The notes below the pieces were generated by a model. It worked only from the letters and a program-made list of their open reading frames with translations, was not told the origin of the DNA and searched no databases. Positions 1 to 7,698 of a stretch of DNA of 20,446 nt are shown in pieces (the first letter of the stretch is position 1; each line of letters opens with the position of its first letter). The translations under genes were made by a program, and so were the position numbers. Origin of the DNA: JBDZUZ01 sp040255445 (lineage in GTDB: Bacteria > Planctomycetota > Phycisphaerae > Phycisphaerales > UBA1924); NCBI GenBank assembly GCA_040255445.1, contig JBDZUZ010000065.1, forward strand, positions 1-20,446, written 5' to 3'.

Positions 1-1062
1 CTCGATCACCAGCGTGTTCGCCGCGCCGATCGCTTTGCTCGCCGCATCGATCCCCCAGTCCGCCTCGCCCGCCAGCCGCACCAGCGCCCGCTTGTAGGGG
101 ATCGTCACGCTCACGCCGCGCAGGCCCAGGTCGCTGTGCTCGACCAGTTCCGCGAGCGTGGCCTTGAAGCTCAGGTATGCCGTCTCGTCGTCATCGCCAG
201 CCGCGATCGGTAGCGGCAGATACACACCGTTGTGCCCGACCGCTTCGAACCCCGCGTTGTGGATGTGCGGCGAGAGCGACTGCGTCACCGGCCAGCCCAC
301 CACGCCATACACCGCCGTCTCCCGCCCGATCGACCGGATGCGGTAGAGGTCGATCAGATCCCGCAGCGTCGGCTGCCCCGGCGCGGTCGTCGAGGTTGGC
401 CGCAGGCTCGCGAATGTCAGGAAGCCGCCGTATTTGGGTGCCAGCACCCGCGAGATCAGCCCGAACTCGCCCATCCCCAGCGCGATCATCGGCCGGCGGA
501 AGGCCCGCGGCAGATCGAGGATCTCCATCGCATCGCGGAGCGACCTGGCCCGGTACGCGATCTTGACGACCGCCGCGGCCGCCTCCTCGTCCATCGCCGA
601 CAGCCGCCGCAGGAGATCGCTGGGCCGCCCATCGAAGTCGTGCGTCGAGAGAATCAGCGAGGTCGCAAGGTCCCGCTGCTGCCCCGGATGCCGCACCGCG
701 AGATTAACCTTCTGCCGGATGTTCGCCGAGGCCTTGTACGCCGCGAACTCGACATCCAGATACCGCGGCCCCGCGGCGTTCCCCGCCTCCGCCATCGTCC
801 CCAGCCGCTCGAAGAGCGAGACCCGCGCATCCTCTGGCCCGTCGTACGCCCCGCCCTCCGCGCCGATGCGGCACGTCACGATGCAGGGCAGCGGCGACTT
901 GCTCACCAGCCCGACGATCGCCTCTTCCTCATGGCCGTCGCCGCTGAAGAACTCATCGATGCGGTACTCGACCAGATCCGCGCCGCCATCGGCCGCTGCC
1001 TGCGCATCGGCGAGCGCCGTGTGGATCTCGGTCACAGTGATCGGTACACAGATGAGCGTCAC
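1..1062 (-). CDS. aroDE: Bifunctional 3-dehydroquinate dehydratase (type I) / shikimate dehydrogenase, C-terminus cut by window edge
   Basis: Catalyses two consecutive cytosolic steps of the shikimate pathway: 3-dehydroquinate to 3-dehydroshikimate, then NADPH-dependent reduction to shikimate. I translated the minus strand by hand; 354 codons are visible. Residues about 1-240 are a type I dehydroquinase: ICVPITV at the start, STHDF with the probable catalytic His141, VVKIAY with the Schiff-base Lys167, and a C-terminal TAPGQPTL. From about residue 250 a shikimate dehydrogenase N-domain begins: VYGVVGWPVTQSLSPHIHN (substrate-binding Ser/Asn), VTIPYK with the catalytic Lys at 324, and GAANTL. 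The NADP-binding domain lies beyond position 1. The GTG start at 1062 overlaps the stop of the upstream flavoprotein gene (GTGA), suggesting translational coupling. AroD-AroE fusions are known in plants, chlamydiae and planctomycetes. Confidence 0.93.
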   Translation of the reverse strand, partial: MTLICVPITVTEIHTALADAQAAADGGADLVEYRIDEFFSGDGHEEEAIVGLVSKSPLPCIVTCRIGAEGGAYDGPEDARVSLFERLGTMAEAGNAAGPRYLDVEFAAYKASANIRQKVNLAVRHPGQQRDLATSLILSTHDFDGRPSDLLRRLSAMDEEAAAAVVKIAYRARSLRDAMEILDLPRAFRRPMIALGMGEFGLISRVLAPKYGGFLTFASLRPTSTTAPGQPTLRDLIDLYRIRSIGRETAVYGVVGWPVTQSLSPHIHNAGFEAVGHNGVYLPLPIAAGDDDETAYLSFKATLAELVEHSDLGLRGVSVTIPYKRALVRLAGEADWGIDAASKAIGAANTLVIE

Positions 1063-2438
1063 GCGCGGAGTGTATCCGGATCGGTGATCGCCCCACCGCC
1101 CGCGCTCTTGTCCGCGGCCGCGGCCGCCGCGGCCTTGCCCGCGATGAACCCCGTCGCCCACGCCCACTGGAAGTTGAACCCGCCGATACGGCCGTCCACA
1201 TCGAGGATCTCGCCGCACAGGTACAGCCCGGGCACGACACGCGACTCCATCGTGTCCAGGTGGACCTCGCTCAGCGGCACGCCCCCCGCCGTCGCCTCGG
1301 CATACGTGAACCCGCGGTCGCCCGTTACCGGAACCGGATACTCGGTGAGCAGCCGGACGATCGCCCGCCGCTGATCGCGCGTCAGCGCCTTCACCTGCGT
1401 CGCGGGATCGACCGCCGCGGCCTCGCACAGATGCCGGGCCAAACGCTCGGGCACACCCGCCTTCACATCATGACCCGGCACGCCCGCCGCCTGCGGCGGG
1501 ATCTCGATCAGCCACCGCAGGAGCCCCATCGGCCGCGAGTCGAGCAGCAGGCGGTCAACGTCCTCGCCGCGCGTCCCGGTCAGCCAGTTGATCACGATCG
1601 CCGCGCCCGCATCGTCACCCTTCGCGGCGGTCCAGCGCCGGCTCATATTGAGAGCGGCCGGGCCCGACAGCCCGAAGTGCGTGAGGAGCAGCGAATCGGT
1701 CACGGTGTCCAGGCGCTTGCCCGTGCCGCTCCGCAGCTCGAGCAGCGCCGGCACCGTGACGCCCGAGAGCCCGCACAAGGGATGACTCTTGTCGATCGTC
1801 AGCGGCGCGAGTGATGGGAAGACCCGCGGCGTGATCGTGTGCCCAAGCCTACGCACAAAGCCGTACCCCGCCCCATCCGACCCGCTCCGCGGCAGGGCCT
1901 GGCCGCCGGTGGCGATGATCACACGCCGAGCCCGCACCGTTCGGGCGGCGGTCCCATCCCCGCCCGTGACCGTCAGGGCGAACCCACCCTCGGGATCGCG
2001 CAGCACCGACTGCACCCGCGCCGGGTACTCAACCTTCGCCCCCACATCCCGCACCGCCGCGAGGATCGCATCCAGCACTGTGTGCGCATCGTCCGTCGTC
2101 GGGAAGAGTTTGCCGGTGTCCTCCCGCTTGAGATGCACACCCAGCTCGCGGAAGAACGCGACCGTGTCGTTCACACCGAAGGTCCGGAGCACCTTGCGGA
2201 TCGCGTTGCGGCTGCCGCCAAAGTAGTCCTTCTCATCGACCGCGTGGTGTGTGACATTGCACCGCCCGCCGCCCGCCACGAGGATCTTGGCCCCCAGCCG
2301 CTTGGCGCCGTCGAACCCGACGATCGACACCCGCGAGCCGGCCTCGCGCGCCTCCCGCGCGGCCCGGCCAGCCCAGACCGCAGCGAAGAGCCCCGCGGCC
2401 CCGCACCCGACGATCGCGATGTCGCACCGGTTGATCAC
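1059..2438 (-). CDS. BaiN/HI0933-family NAD(P)/FAD-dependent oxidoreductase
   Basis: A 459-residue flavoprotein of the HI0933/YhiN/BaiN family, a soluble group with mostly unknown substrates. The N-terminus has the FAD dinucleotide fold IAIVGCGAAGL (residues 8-17). It is followed by the family-typical GGGRCNVTH (57-64) and, near the C-terminus, CGEILDVDGRIGG and FNFQWAWATG, which close the FAD site. It is somewhat longer than the usual 390-420 residues because of a short insertion after the first helix and a C-terminal tail of about 20 residues. The start is GTG at 2438. It lies 25 bases after the GYF_2 membrane protein and overlaps the aroDE start by 4 bases, so it is probably in the same transcript. 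The family call is firm; the reaction is not known from sequence. Confidence 0.9.
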   Translation of the reverse strand: MINRCDIAIVGCGAAGLFAAVWAGRAAREAREAGSRVSIVGFDGAKRLGAKILVAGGGRCNVTHHAVDEKDYFGGSRNAIRKVLRTFGVNDTVAFFRELGVHLKREDTGKLFPTTDDAHTVLDAILAAVRDVGAKVEYPARVQSVLRDPEGGFALTVTGGDGTAARTVRARRVIIATGGQALPRSGSDGAGYGFVRRLGHTITPRVFPSLAPLTIDKSHPLCGLSGVTVPALLELRSGTGKRLDTVTDSLLLTHFGLSGPAALNMSRRWTAAKGDDAGAAIVINWLTGTRGEDVDRLLLDSRPMGLLRWLIEIPPQAAGVPGHDVKAGVPERLARHLCEAAAVDPATQVKALTRDQRRAIVRLLTEYPVPVTGDRGFTYAEATAGGVPLSEVHLDTMESRVVPGLYLCGEILDVDGRIGGFNFQWAWATGFIAGKAAAAAAADKSAGGGAITDPDTLRA

Positions 2439-2463
2439 CCGCGATTGTTGCCGCGACGCGAGC

Positions 2464-2997
2464 TCACGGCCGATTCAGATACGCGATCAGAAGGGCCACT
2501 CCCACCCCGACATGCAGCAGCGTCACCAGACCGCCCATGATGATGCCCACCCAGGAGTGCGTCCGCCCCCGGATCGCCGGATCGCGGCGGTATTTGATGA
2601 GCCCCAGGATCCCCATCGCAAGCGTCGCGGGGCCGATCAGGATGCCGGATCCGGGAATCATCAGCATGGGGATCAGGCCCAGGATCGCCGCGTAATACGC
2701 CGCGACCGCGAGCGGGTTGTCGCTGGGGATCCACGCGCTCCCACCCCGGCGCTGTGTCGGCCGCGTGTAGGGGACATCGTCCTCGCTCGTCGGCGGCGCG
2801 GGCGGCAGGTCCCCCGCCAGCGCGGCGATCTCGCGCACGGGCTTCCAATCCATCATCCCGTGCGCCCACACCAGCGTGGCGTGCCGGATCTTCCCGGCGG
2901 CGATGAGATCGCGCAGCTGCCGCTCCGAGATCGGCCCCTTCCGCTCGGGTTCGCCACCGGGTCCCGTCGCCGCGTAATACCAGACGAGCTCGTGCAC
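2464..2997 (-). CDS. GYF_2-domain plus two-helix (DUF4190-like) membrane protein
   Basis: A 177-residue predicted inner-membrane protein of unknown function. Residues 4-60 resemble a GYF_2/DUF4339 module: WYYAATG at the start, GPISERQLRDLI, then TLVWAHGMMDWKPV. After a Pro-rich linker (about 64-90), two hydrophobic stretches at about 95-134 and 148-174, separated by the basic KYRRDP, look like a DUF4190-type helical unit. The start is GTG at 2997, with a purine-rich GGGGGA just upstream. The gene lies 34 bases after a second GYF_2 protein and 25 bases before the flavoprotein. GYF-type domains generally bind proline-rich peptides, so a scaffolding role is possible, but that is inference. Confidence 0.8.
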   Translation of the reverse strand: MHELVWYYAATGPGGEPERKGPISERQLRDLIAAGKIRHATLVWAHGMMDWKPVREIAALAGDLPPAPPTSEDDVPYTRPTQRRGGSAWIPSDNPLAVAAYYAAILGLIPMLMIPGSGILIGPATLAMGILGLIKYRRDPAIRGRTHSWVGIIMGGLVTLLHVGVGVALLIAYLNRP

Positions 2998-3031
2998 GTT
3001 GTCCCCCGCGATCCCCCAACCCCCCGCTGCA

Positions 3032-3718
3032 TTACCTCTTCATGACCACGAGCGTCCCGGCGAGCATGTCGTGCATCGCCTGCTTACGCTCGGTGAACGC
3101 CGCGATGATGTACCCGATGTAGAAGATGATCTGAGAGAGGATCTTCCCGAATGTCCGCGCCGATGCTGCACCGAAGCCGATCCGACCCCCGCTCAGGTCG
3201 GTGACCTTGATCCCCAGCATCAGTTTCCCCGGTGTGCCCTGCAGCCTGGAACTCTCGAAGCACGCGAAGTACAGCCACCAGACCGCCAGCAACACAAGGT
3301 ACGCACCGCACATCCCGCCGAGGAATACCGGCGATGGCGGCTGATTCTGATTCGCGTTCGATGCGCCGCCGGACAGCAGCGCGATGGGGATCACCATCGC
3401 GTAGAACAGGACCGTCAGCACGATTCCGGTGATGACCGAGTCGACGATGAACGCGACGAACCGCAACCAGAATCCGGCGTACTCGCGGCCGCCGGGCCGG
3501 AAATCGCCCAGCGGCGGCGGTGTCGTGCTCGCGCCGCCCGCATAGAAACGCCGCGCCAGTTCCGGGTGCCGCGCTGCGTCTACCCAGGTCTGTGCACCTT
3601 CGGCGATCACCATGTGGTGCGGCAACAGTTCCTGTTCCGCGAACATGTCATCGATCTGTTCGATCGAGAACGGCCCCTCGGTCTTCCCCGAGACGCGGCT
3701 GATGTAAAACCTCGACAC
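3032..3718 (-). CDS. GYF_2-domain plus RDD-family membrane protein
   Basis: A 228-residue predicted membrane protein. Residues 2-55 form a GYF_2-like module (RFYISRV, EGPFSIEQIDDMF, MVIAEGAQTWVDAARHP). A linker leads to an RDD domain with FWLRFVAFIVDSVI (the Arg and Asp of the family name) and helices around 80-118 and 130-155. After these come the family-typical GTPGKLMLGIKVTDLSG and a C-terminal RKQAMHDMLAGTLVV. RDD proteins are small multi-pass proteins of mostly unknown function; some act in ion or osmotic tolerance. I chose the GTG at 3718 because GGAG sits 9 bases upstream and the domain begins at once. An in-frame GTG at 3760 would add 14 non-domain residues. It follows prfA after 124 bases and precedes the second GYF_2 gene. 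Confidence 0.85.
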   Translation of the reverse strand: MSRFYISRVSGKTEGPFSIEQIDDMFAEQELLPHHMVIAEGAQTWVDAARHPELARRFYAGGASTTPPPLGDFRPGGREYAGFWLRFVAFIVDSVITGIVLTVLFYAMVIPIALLSGGASNANQNQPPSPVFLGGMCGAYLVLLAVWWLYFACFESSRLQGTPGKLMLGIKVTDLSGGRIGFGAASARTFGKILSQIIFYIGYIIAAFTERKQAMHDMLAGTLVVMKR

Positions 3719-3789
3719 TGTTGCTGGCTCCGACTGCTCACCGTCGCGCCCGCGGCACACCCGCGGAGCGAGGCTGGGCCCCCCGCATC

Positions 3790-3818
3790 GGCGGACAGAA
3801 TACCTGATTCCATCCGCC
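3790..3818. promoter_or_regulatory. 29-base dyad in the prfA-RDD gene spacer, overlapping a -10-like hexamer
   Basis: The spacer between the prfA stop (3843) and the RDD-protein start (3718) holds an interrupted inverted repeat: GGCGGA, 3 bases, AAT, 5 bases, ATT, 3 bases, TCCGCC. On the minus strand TATTCT (3797-3802) inside it resembles a -10 element, though no good -35 is visible. It could be an operator-promoter for the GYF/RDD genes, an mRNA hairpin, or chance in GC-rich DNA. Confidence 0.3.
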
Positions 3819-3842
3819 CTGCCGAGGCCGGTCAGGACCCCC

Positions 3843-4970
3843 TTACAACTCGCTCAGCCGCCGCGCGATCTCCTGCTTTGTGAGATCGTCCATCAGCTTC
3901 GCCATGTTCCCGGCCATGACGTCCTTCAGGGCGTACTGCCCGGGCAGCCGCTCATCGGCGACAATCCCGTCCTTCCATCGGTAGGTCCGGATCTTCTCGC
4001 TCCGCTCCCCCAGACCGATCTGCGTCCGCCTCGCCTGCGAACGCTCTTCGTGCTGCCGTCGCCGCTCGAGTTCATAGAGCTTGGCCATCAGCAGACGCTT
4101 GGCCTTGTCGCGGTTCTGGTGCTGGCTCTTGCTCTCCTGCATGCGGATCACGATGCCGCTGGGTTTGTGGTGGAGCTGCACCGCCGTCGCCACCTTGTTG
4201 ACGTTCTGCCCGCCCGGGCCCTGGCTCGTCGTCACGTTCTCTTCAACGTCGTTGGCCCAGTCGATCTTGACATCGACCTCCTCGGGCTCGGGGAGCACCG
4301 CCACCGTCGCGGTCGAGGTGTGGATCCGGCCCTGCGATTCCGTCGCCGGCACGCGTTTGACCTGGTGCACGCCCGGCTCGAAGGACAGCACCGACCACAC
4401 GCCCTCGCCCTTGATGTTCGCCGTCACACTCCGCAGCCCGCCCGCGCCCGCCTCGGCCTGCGCATCGAGCACATCGACCGACCACCCCCGCCCCGCCGCG
4501 TACCGCGAGTACATCTCGAAGAGATCCCGCGCCCAGAGCGCGGCCTCATCTCCCCCCGTGCCGGCACGGATCTCGAGCATGACCGACCCGATGCGCTGGT
4601 CCTCGCTGGTCACGAGCGCGGCGAGCACCTTCTCCGCCGCGGCATCGGCCCGGGGCGTCAGCGACTCCAACTCCTCATCGGCCAGGGCCCGCATCTCCGC
4701 ATCCGGGTCAGATTGCGCCGTCGCCGCGACCGACTCGATCTCCCGTTCCAGCCCGACGAGTTCCCGGAACGCCGTTACTACCGGCTCGATCGCCCGCCGC
4801 TGCGTAGCCAGGTCACGCGCCTTGCGGGGATCGGCCGCAATATCAGGGTCCGCCAGCTGCGCCGAGAGCGCCTGCTCCTGCTCATCAAGCGAGCGGAGCC
4901 GCTGCACCGCGTTGTCGGGCAGTCGTCGCGTCACCGGCTTTCTCACGGGCTCCTCGGGCATGCCGCTCAC
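3843..4970 (-). CDS. prfA: Peptide chain release factor 1
   Basis: Recognises UAA and UAG in the ribosomal A site and triggers hydrolysis of peptidyl-tRNA. The product is 375 residues, close to the usual 355-365 apart from a short N-terminal extension. Visible landmarks are EIRAGTGGDEAALWARDLFEMY (cut here to its core, about 133-153) and RVPATESQGRIHTST (207-220) with the PAT tripeptide anticodon that marks RF1 rather than RF2. The peptidyl-hydrolysis loop GPGGQNVNKV (251-260) carries the GGQ. The context after GGQ (QNVNKVATAV) is closer to ArfB/ICT1-type hydrolases than to E. coli RF1 (GGQHVNTTDSA). The start is GTG at 4970, with an ATG at 4961 as alternative; no strong Shine-Dalgarno is seen for either. 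It is divergent from the ABC exporter genes. Confidence 0.95.
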   Translation of the reverse strand: MSGMPEEPVRKPVTRRLPDNAVQRLRSLDEQEQALSAQLADPDIAADPRKARDLATQRRAIEPVVTAFRELVGLEREIESVAATAQSDPDAEMRALADEELESLTPRADAAAEKVLAALVTSEDQRIGSVMLEIRAGTGGDEAALWARDLFEMYSRYAAGRGWSVDVLDAQAEAGAGGLRSVTANIKGEGVWSVLSFEPGVHQVKRVPATESQGRIHTSTATVAVLPEPEEVDVKIDWANDVEENVTTSQGPGGQNVNKVATAVQLHHKPSGIVIRMQESKSQHQNRDKAKRLLMAKLYELERRRQHEERSQARRTQIGLGERSEKIRTYRWKDGIVADERLPGQYALKDVMAGNMAKLMDDLTKQEIARRLSEL

Positions 4971-5069
4971 GATAGCGTTCGACCCGGCGTGCCACAGGCT
5001 TGCTGCTTTGAGCGAGCCTGGGGTTTGGCGCCTCTCGCGGCAGCAGCATGAATACGCGGTGGGGCGACT

Positions 5070-5081
5070 GAGCGATCGCTC
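5070..5081. promoter_or_regulatory. Perfect 12-base palindrome in the prfA/ABC-exporter divergent spacer
   Basis: GAGCGATCGCTC is a perfect palindrome lying in the 244-base region (4971-5214) between divergently oriented prfA and the ABC-2 exporter. That position suits a regulator of either promoter. The rest of the spacer shows no clear -10/-35 pair, only GC-rich short inverted repeats (for example GGCCCC with GGGGCC around 5112-5136). Chance occurrence is quite possible. Confidence 0.25.
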
Positions 5082-5214
5082 GTCACCCCCATCACCCAGA
5101 CAGCCCTCGGCGGCCCCTCACCACCTCGGCGGGGCCGGGGCGTGTAACCTCCCCGAGCCGCGGCCCAATAATGGACACTTCCGCGACGAGCCACGATGCG
5201 ACAGGGGCCCCGAC

Positions 5215-6240
5215 TTGACCGACGCGATCAGACTCGAAGGCATCCGCAAGACATTCGGCAGCAAGGTCGCGGTCGAGAACCTCGACCTGACGATCCCATC
5301 CGGGTCGCTCTGCGGCTTCATCGGCCCTAACGGCGCCGGCAAGACCACCACCATCCGGATGATCATGTCGATCATCTTCCCCGATTCGGGCAAGCTCGAG
5401 GTCCTGGGCAAGAAGTCCGCGATCGAGAGCAAGGACCGCATCGGCTACCTGCCCGAGGAACGCGGCGTCTACCGCAAGATGCGGGTCGGCCAGTTCCTCA
5501 AGTACATGGCCCGCCTCAAGGGCATCGACCCCACCGGCCTCGATGGCAAGGTCCGCGGCTGGCTCGACCGAGTCAGCCTCGCCGACTGCTACCGCAAGAA
5601 GTCGGAAGAACTGTCCAAGGGCATGCAGCAGAAGGTCCAGTTCATCGCGACGGTCATCCACGAACCGGACCTGATCATCCTCGATGAGCCCTTCTCGGGC
5701 CTGGACCCCGTCAACTCGCGTCTGCTCCGCACGCTGATCGACGAGCAGCACGATGCCGGCCGCACCATCATCTTCTCGACGCACCAGATGTCGCAGGCCG
5801 AAGCACTCTGCGACCGCGTGATCATGATCCACCAGGGCCGCAAGGTGCTGGACAACACCCCCCGCGAGATCCACTCCCGCTTCGACGCCCGCATCATCTA
5901 TGTCGAGCCCGCCACCGCGCGCAACGGCACGGCCGAGTCGCTCCGCGCGGTCGCGGGCGTGAGCGAGGTGCGTGAGAACGGACACGGCTTTGATGTCCAT
6001 ATCAGCGACGACCGCGATGCCGCCGCGCTGGTGGCCCCCCTCGCGCAGATCGGCGATCTGGTCCGCATCCAGGTCATGAAGCCCACGCTCGAGGACATCT
6101 TCATCGAGATCGTTCAGGGCAGCAGCGCCAGCGAAGCCGATCGCCAGCGTCTGCTCGATGCGCTCCGCGCCGGCAACCAGGAGGGCGGCCAGATCCGCCT
6201 CACCACCGCGGGCGCGGGCTCCGATGGCTCGGGCGACTGA
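5215..6240 (+). CDS. ABC-2 exporter ATP-binding protein (NatA/YhaQ-like)
   Basis: The cytoplasmic ATPase of an ABC-2 type exporter, 341 residues. From the chosen start: Walker A GPNGAGKT (37-44), the family-typical YLPEERGVYRKM (78-89), signature LSKGMQQK (133-140), Walker B LIILDEP (153-159), D-loop SGLDP, and the switch His190 in STH. The C-terminal 100 residues, ending in MKPTLEDIF, form the usual extension of the COG4152 subgroup. The reading frame is open far upstream, antisense to prfA. I place the start at TTG 5215 because AGGGG precedes it by about 7 bases and homology begins at once; no in-frame ATG is near. The permease follows 45 bases later. The substrate is unknown; NatAB export sodium, others export peptides or drugs. 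Confidence 0.9.
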   Translation: MTDAIRLEGIRKTFGSKVAVENLDLTIPSGSLCGFIGPNGAGKTTTIRMIMSIIFPDSGKLEVLGKKSAIESKDRIGYLPEERGVYRKMRVGQFLKYMARLKGIDPTGLDGKVRGWLDRVSLADCYRKKSEELSKGMQQKVQFIATVIHEPDLIILDEPFSGLDPVNSRLLRTLIDEQHDAGRTIIFSTHQMSQAEALCDRVIMIHQGRKVLDNTPREIHSRFDARIIYVEPATARNGTAESLRAVAGVSEVRENGHGFDVHISDDRDAAALVAPLAQIGDLVRIQVMKPTLEDIFIEIVQGSSASEADRQRLLDALRAGNQEGGQIRLTTAGAGSDGSGD

Positions 6241-6285
6241 TCCCTTCCCCATTCCTTCGAAACACCACCTCCGCAGGAATACCGC

Positions 6286-7698
6286 ATGTTCAAGACTCTC
6301 CACGTGGCCTGGCGCGAGTTCACGGCCACGGTGCTCACCAAGGGCTTCCTGATCGGCGTGCTCATCGTGCCGCTGGTCGCGCTGCTCGCCATGCCCCTGG
6401 CGATCCTGCTGATCAGCTCCAAGCCGCCCGCGGTCAAGGGCACGGTCGCGATCATCGACCGGACCGGCGCCTCCGGCGAGGCGCAGGCCGCAACGCGCCT
6501 GGCCGAGTCGCTCACCACCGATGCGATCGCCAAGCGGCTGGGCCTGGACCTCACCGAGTCGATCGAGCGGGCCGAGAAATTCGTCGCAGAGAACACCGAG
6601 TCCGAGCAAGCCCGCGCGGCTATGGGCACCGCGAAGGTCGCGGCCGGCAGCGCTCAGGTCGACGCCCCGCAGATCGAACCGGTGGTGCTCCCCGCCGACA
6701 CCGACATCGAGGCCGCGAAAAAGGAACTGCTCGAGGGCACCGTCTACGACGGCTCGCGGCTCGCGCTCATCATCGTCGAGCCCGATGCCGTGCGCCGGGC
6801 GGAGGGCGAGGAAGAGTTCGGCGGGTTCGAGATGTTCGTCAAGGCCCGCCTCGATGCCCGTGCTCAGCGGCTTCTCTCCCGTCAGGCCCGGGATGCCATC
6901 GTCGATGCCCGCATCGACGCCTCGGGCGGCAGCCCCGATGAGATCCGCCGCCTGACACGGCTTGAGACCCCCACACCCCTCACGGTGACCGAGGCCGGCG
7001 AGAAATCCAGCGGCGAGCTCCAGCAGATGATGGTGCCCCTCGCCTTCATGATGCTGCTGTGGATCGCCGTCTTCACCGGCGGCCAGTACCTGATGACCTC
7101 GACGATCGAGGAGAAGTCCAACCGCGTTATGGAGGTGCTCCTGAGCGCGGTGTCCCCGCTGCAGCTCATGACCGGCAAGATCCTCGGCCAGATGTCCGCG
7201 GGGCTGCTCATCCTCGTGCTCTACTCGGGCCTGGGCATCGGCACGCTGATCACCATGAGCCGGATGGATCTGATCGTCTGGTCCAACGTCCTCTTCCTGA
7301 TCATCTTCTTCTTCCTTGCCTTCTTCATGATCGCATCGTTCATGGCCGCGATCGGCAGCGCGGTGACCGACATCCACGAGGCCCAGACGCTCCTCACCCC
7401 TGTCATGCTCATCGTGCTCACCCCGATGTTCCTGATGATGCCCATCATCTGGAACCCCAAGAGCACGCTCGCGACCGTCCTCAGCTTCATCCCGCCGATC
7501 AACCCCTTCGTCATGATCCTCCGCCTCTCCTCGAGCGACCCGCCCCCGATGTGGCAGGTCTTCGCCTCGATCGCGGTCGGCATCCTCGGAGTCCTGGTCT
7601 GCCTGTGGGGCGCGGCGAAGGTCTTCCGCATCGGCGTGCTCATGTACGGCAAGCCGCCCAACCTCGCGACACTCATCAAGTGGATCCGCATGGCATGA
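6286..7698 (+). CDS. ABC-2 exporter permease (NatB/YhaP-like)
   Basis: A 470-residue membrane partner of the preceding ATPase. The architecture fits COG1668/NatB. There is one N-terminal helix (about 18-45) and then a large extracytoplasmic region (about 46-245). This is followed by a conserved re-entry segment, STIEEKSNRVMEVLLSAVSP, and about five more hydrophobic segments (MMVPLAFMMLLWIAVF, LLILVLYSGLGIGTLI, VLFLIIFFFLAFFMIASFMA, MLIVLTPMFLMMPIIW, VFASIAVGILGVLVCLWGA). AGGA lies 8 bases before the ATG. Its TGA overlaps the ATG of the downstream methyltransferase (ATGA), so the three genes probably form one operon. The transported substrate cannot be read from the sequence. Confidence 0.9.
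   Translation: MFKTLHVAWREFTATVLTKGFLIGVLIVPLVALLAMPLAILLISSKPPAVKGTVAIIDRTGASGEAQAATRLAESLTTDAIAKRLGLDLTESIERAEKFVAENTESEQARAAMGTAKVAAGSAQVDAPQIEPVVLPADTDIEAAKKELLEGTVYDGSRLALIIVEPDAVRRAEGEEEFGGFEMFVKARLDARAQRLLSRQARDAIVDARIDASGGSPDEIRRLTRLETPTPLTVTEAGEKSSGELQQMMVPLAFMMLLWIAVFTGGQYLMTSTIEEKSNRVMEVLLSAVSPLQLMTGKILGQMSAGLLILVLYSGLGIGTLITMSRMDLIVWSNVLFLIIFFFLAFFMIASFMAAIGSAVTDIHEAQTLLTPVMLIVLTPMFLMMPIIWNPKSTLATVLSFIPPINPFVMILRLSSSDPPPMWQVFASIAVGILGVLVCLWGAAKVFRIGVLMYGKPPNLATLIKWIRMA

Noticed and set aside
232..1374. 380-codon plus-strand frame at the left end
   Set aside because: It is the shadow of aroDE and the BaiN-type gene, which have clear catalytic motifs on the minus strand.
2435..3019. 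Alternative minus-strand frame of 194 codons over the GYF_2 gene
   Set aside because: It is Arg/Gly/Asp-rich with no hydrophobic pattern. The overlapping frame has a GYF_2 module and two membrane segments.
4081..5214. Long plus-strand upstream extension of the ABC ATPase frame
   Set aside because: It lies antisense to prfA and across the divergent spacer. Homology starts right after TTG 5215, which has its own ribosome site.
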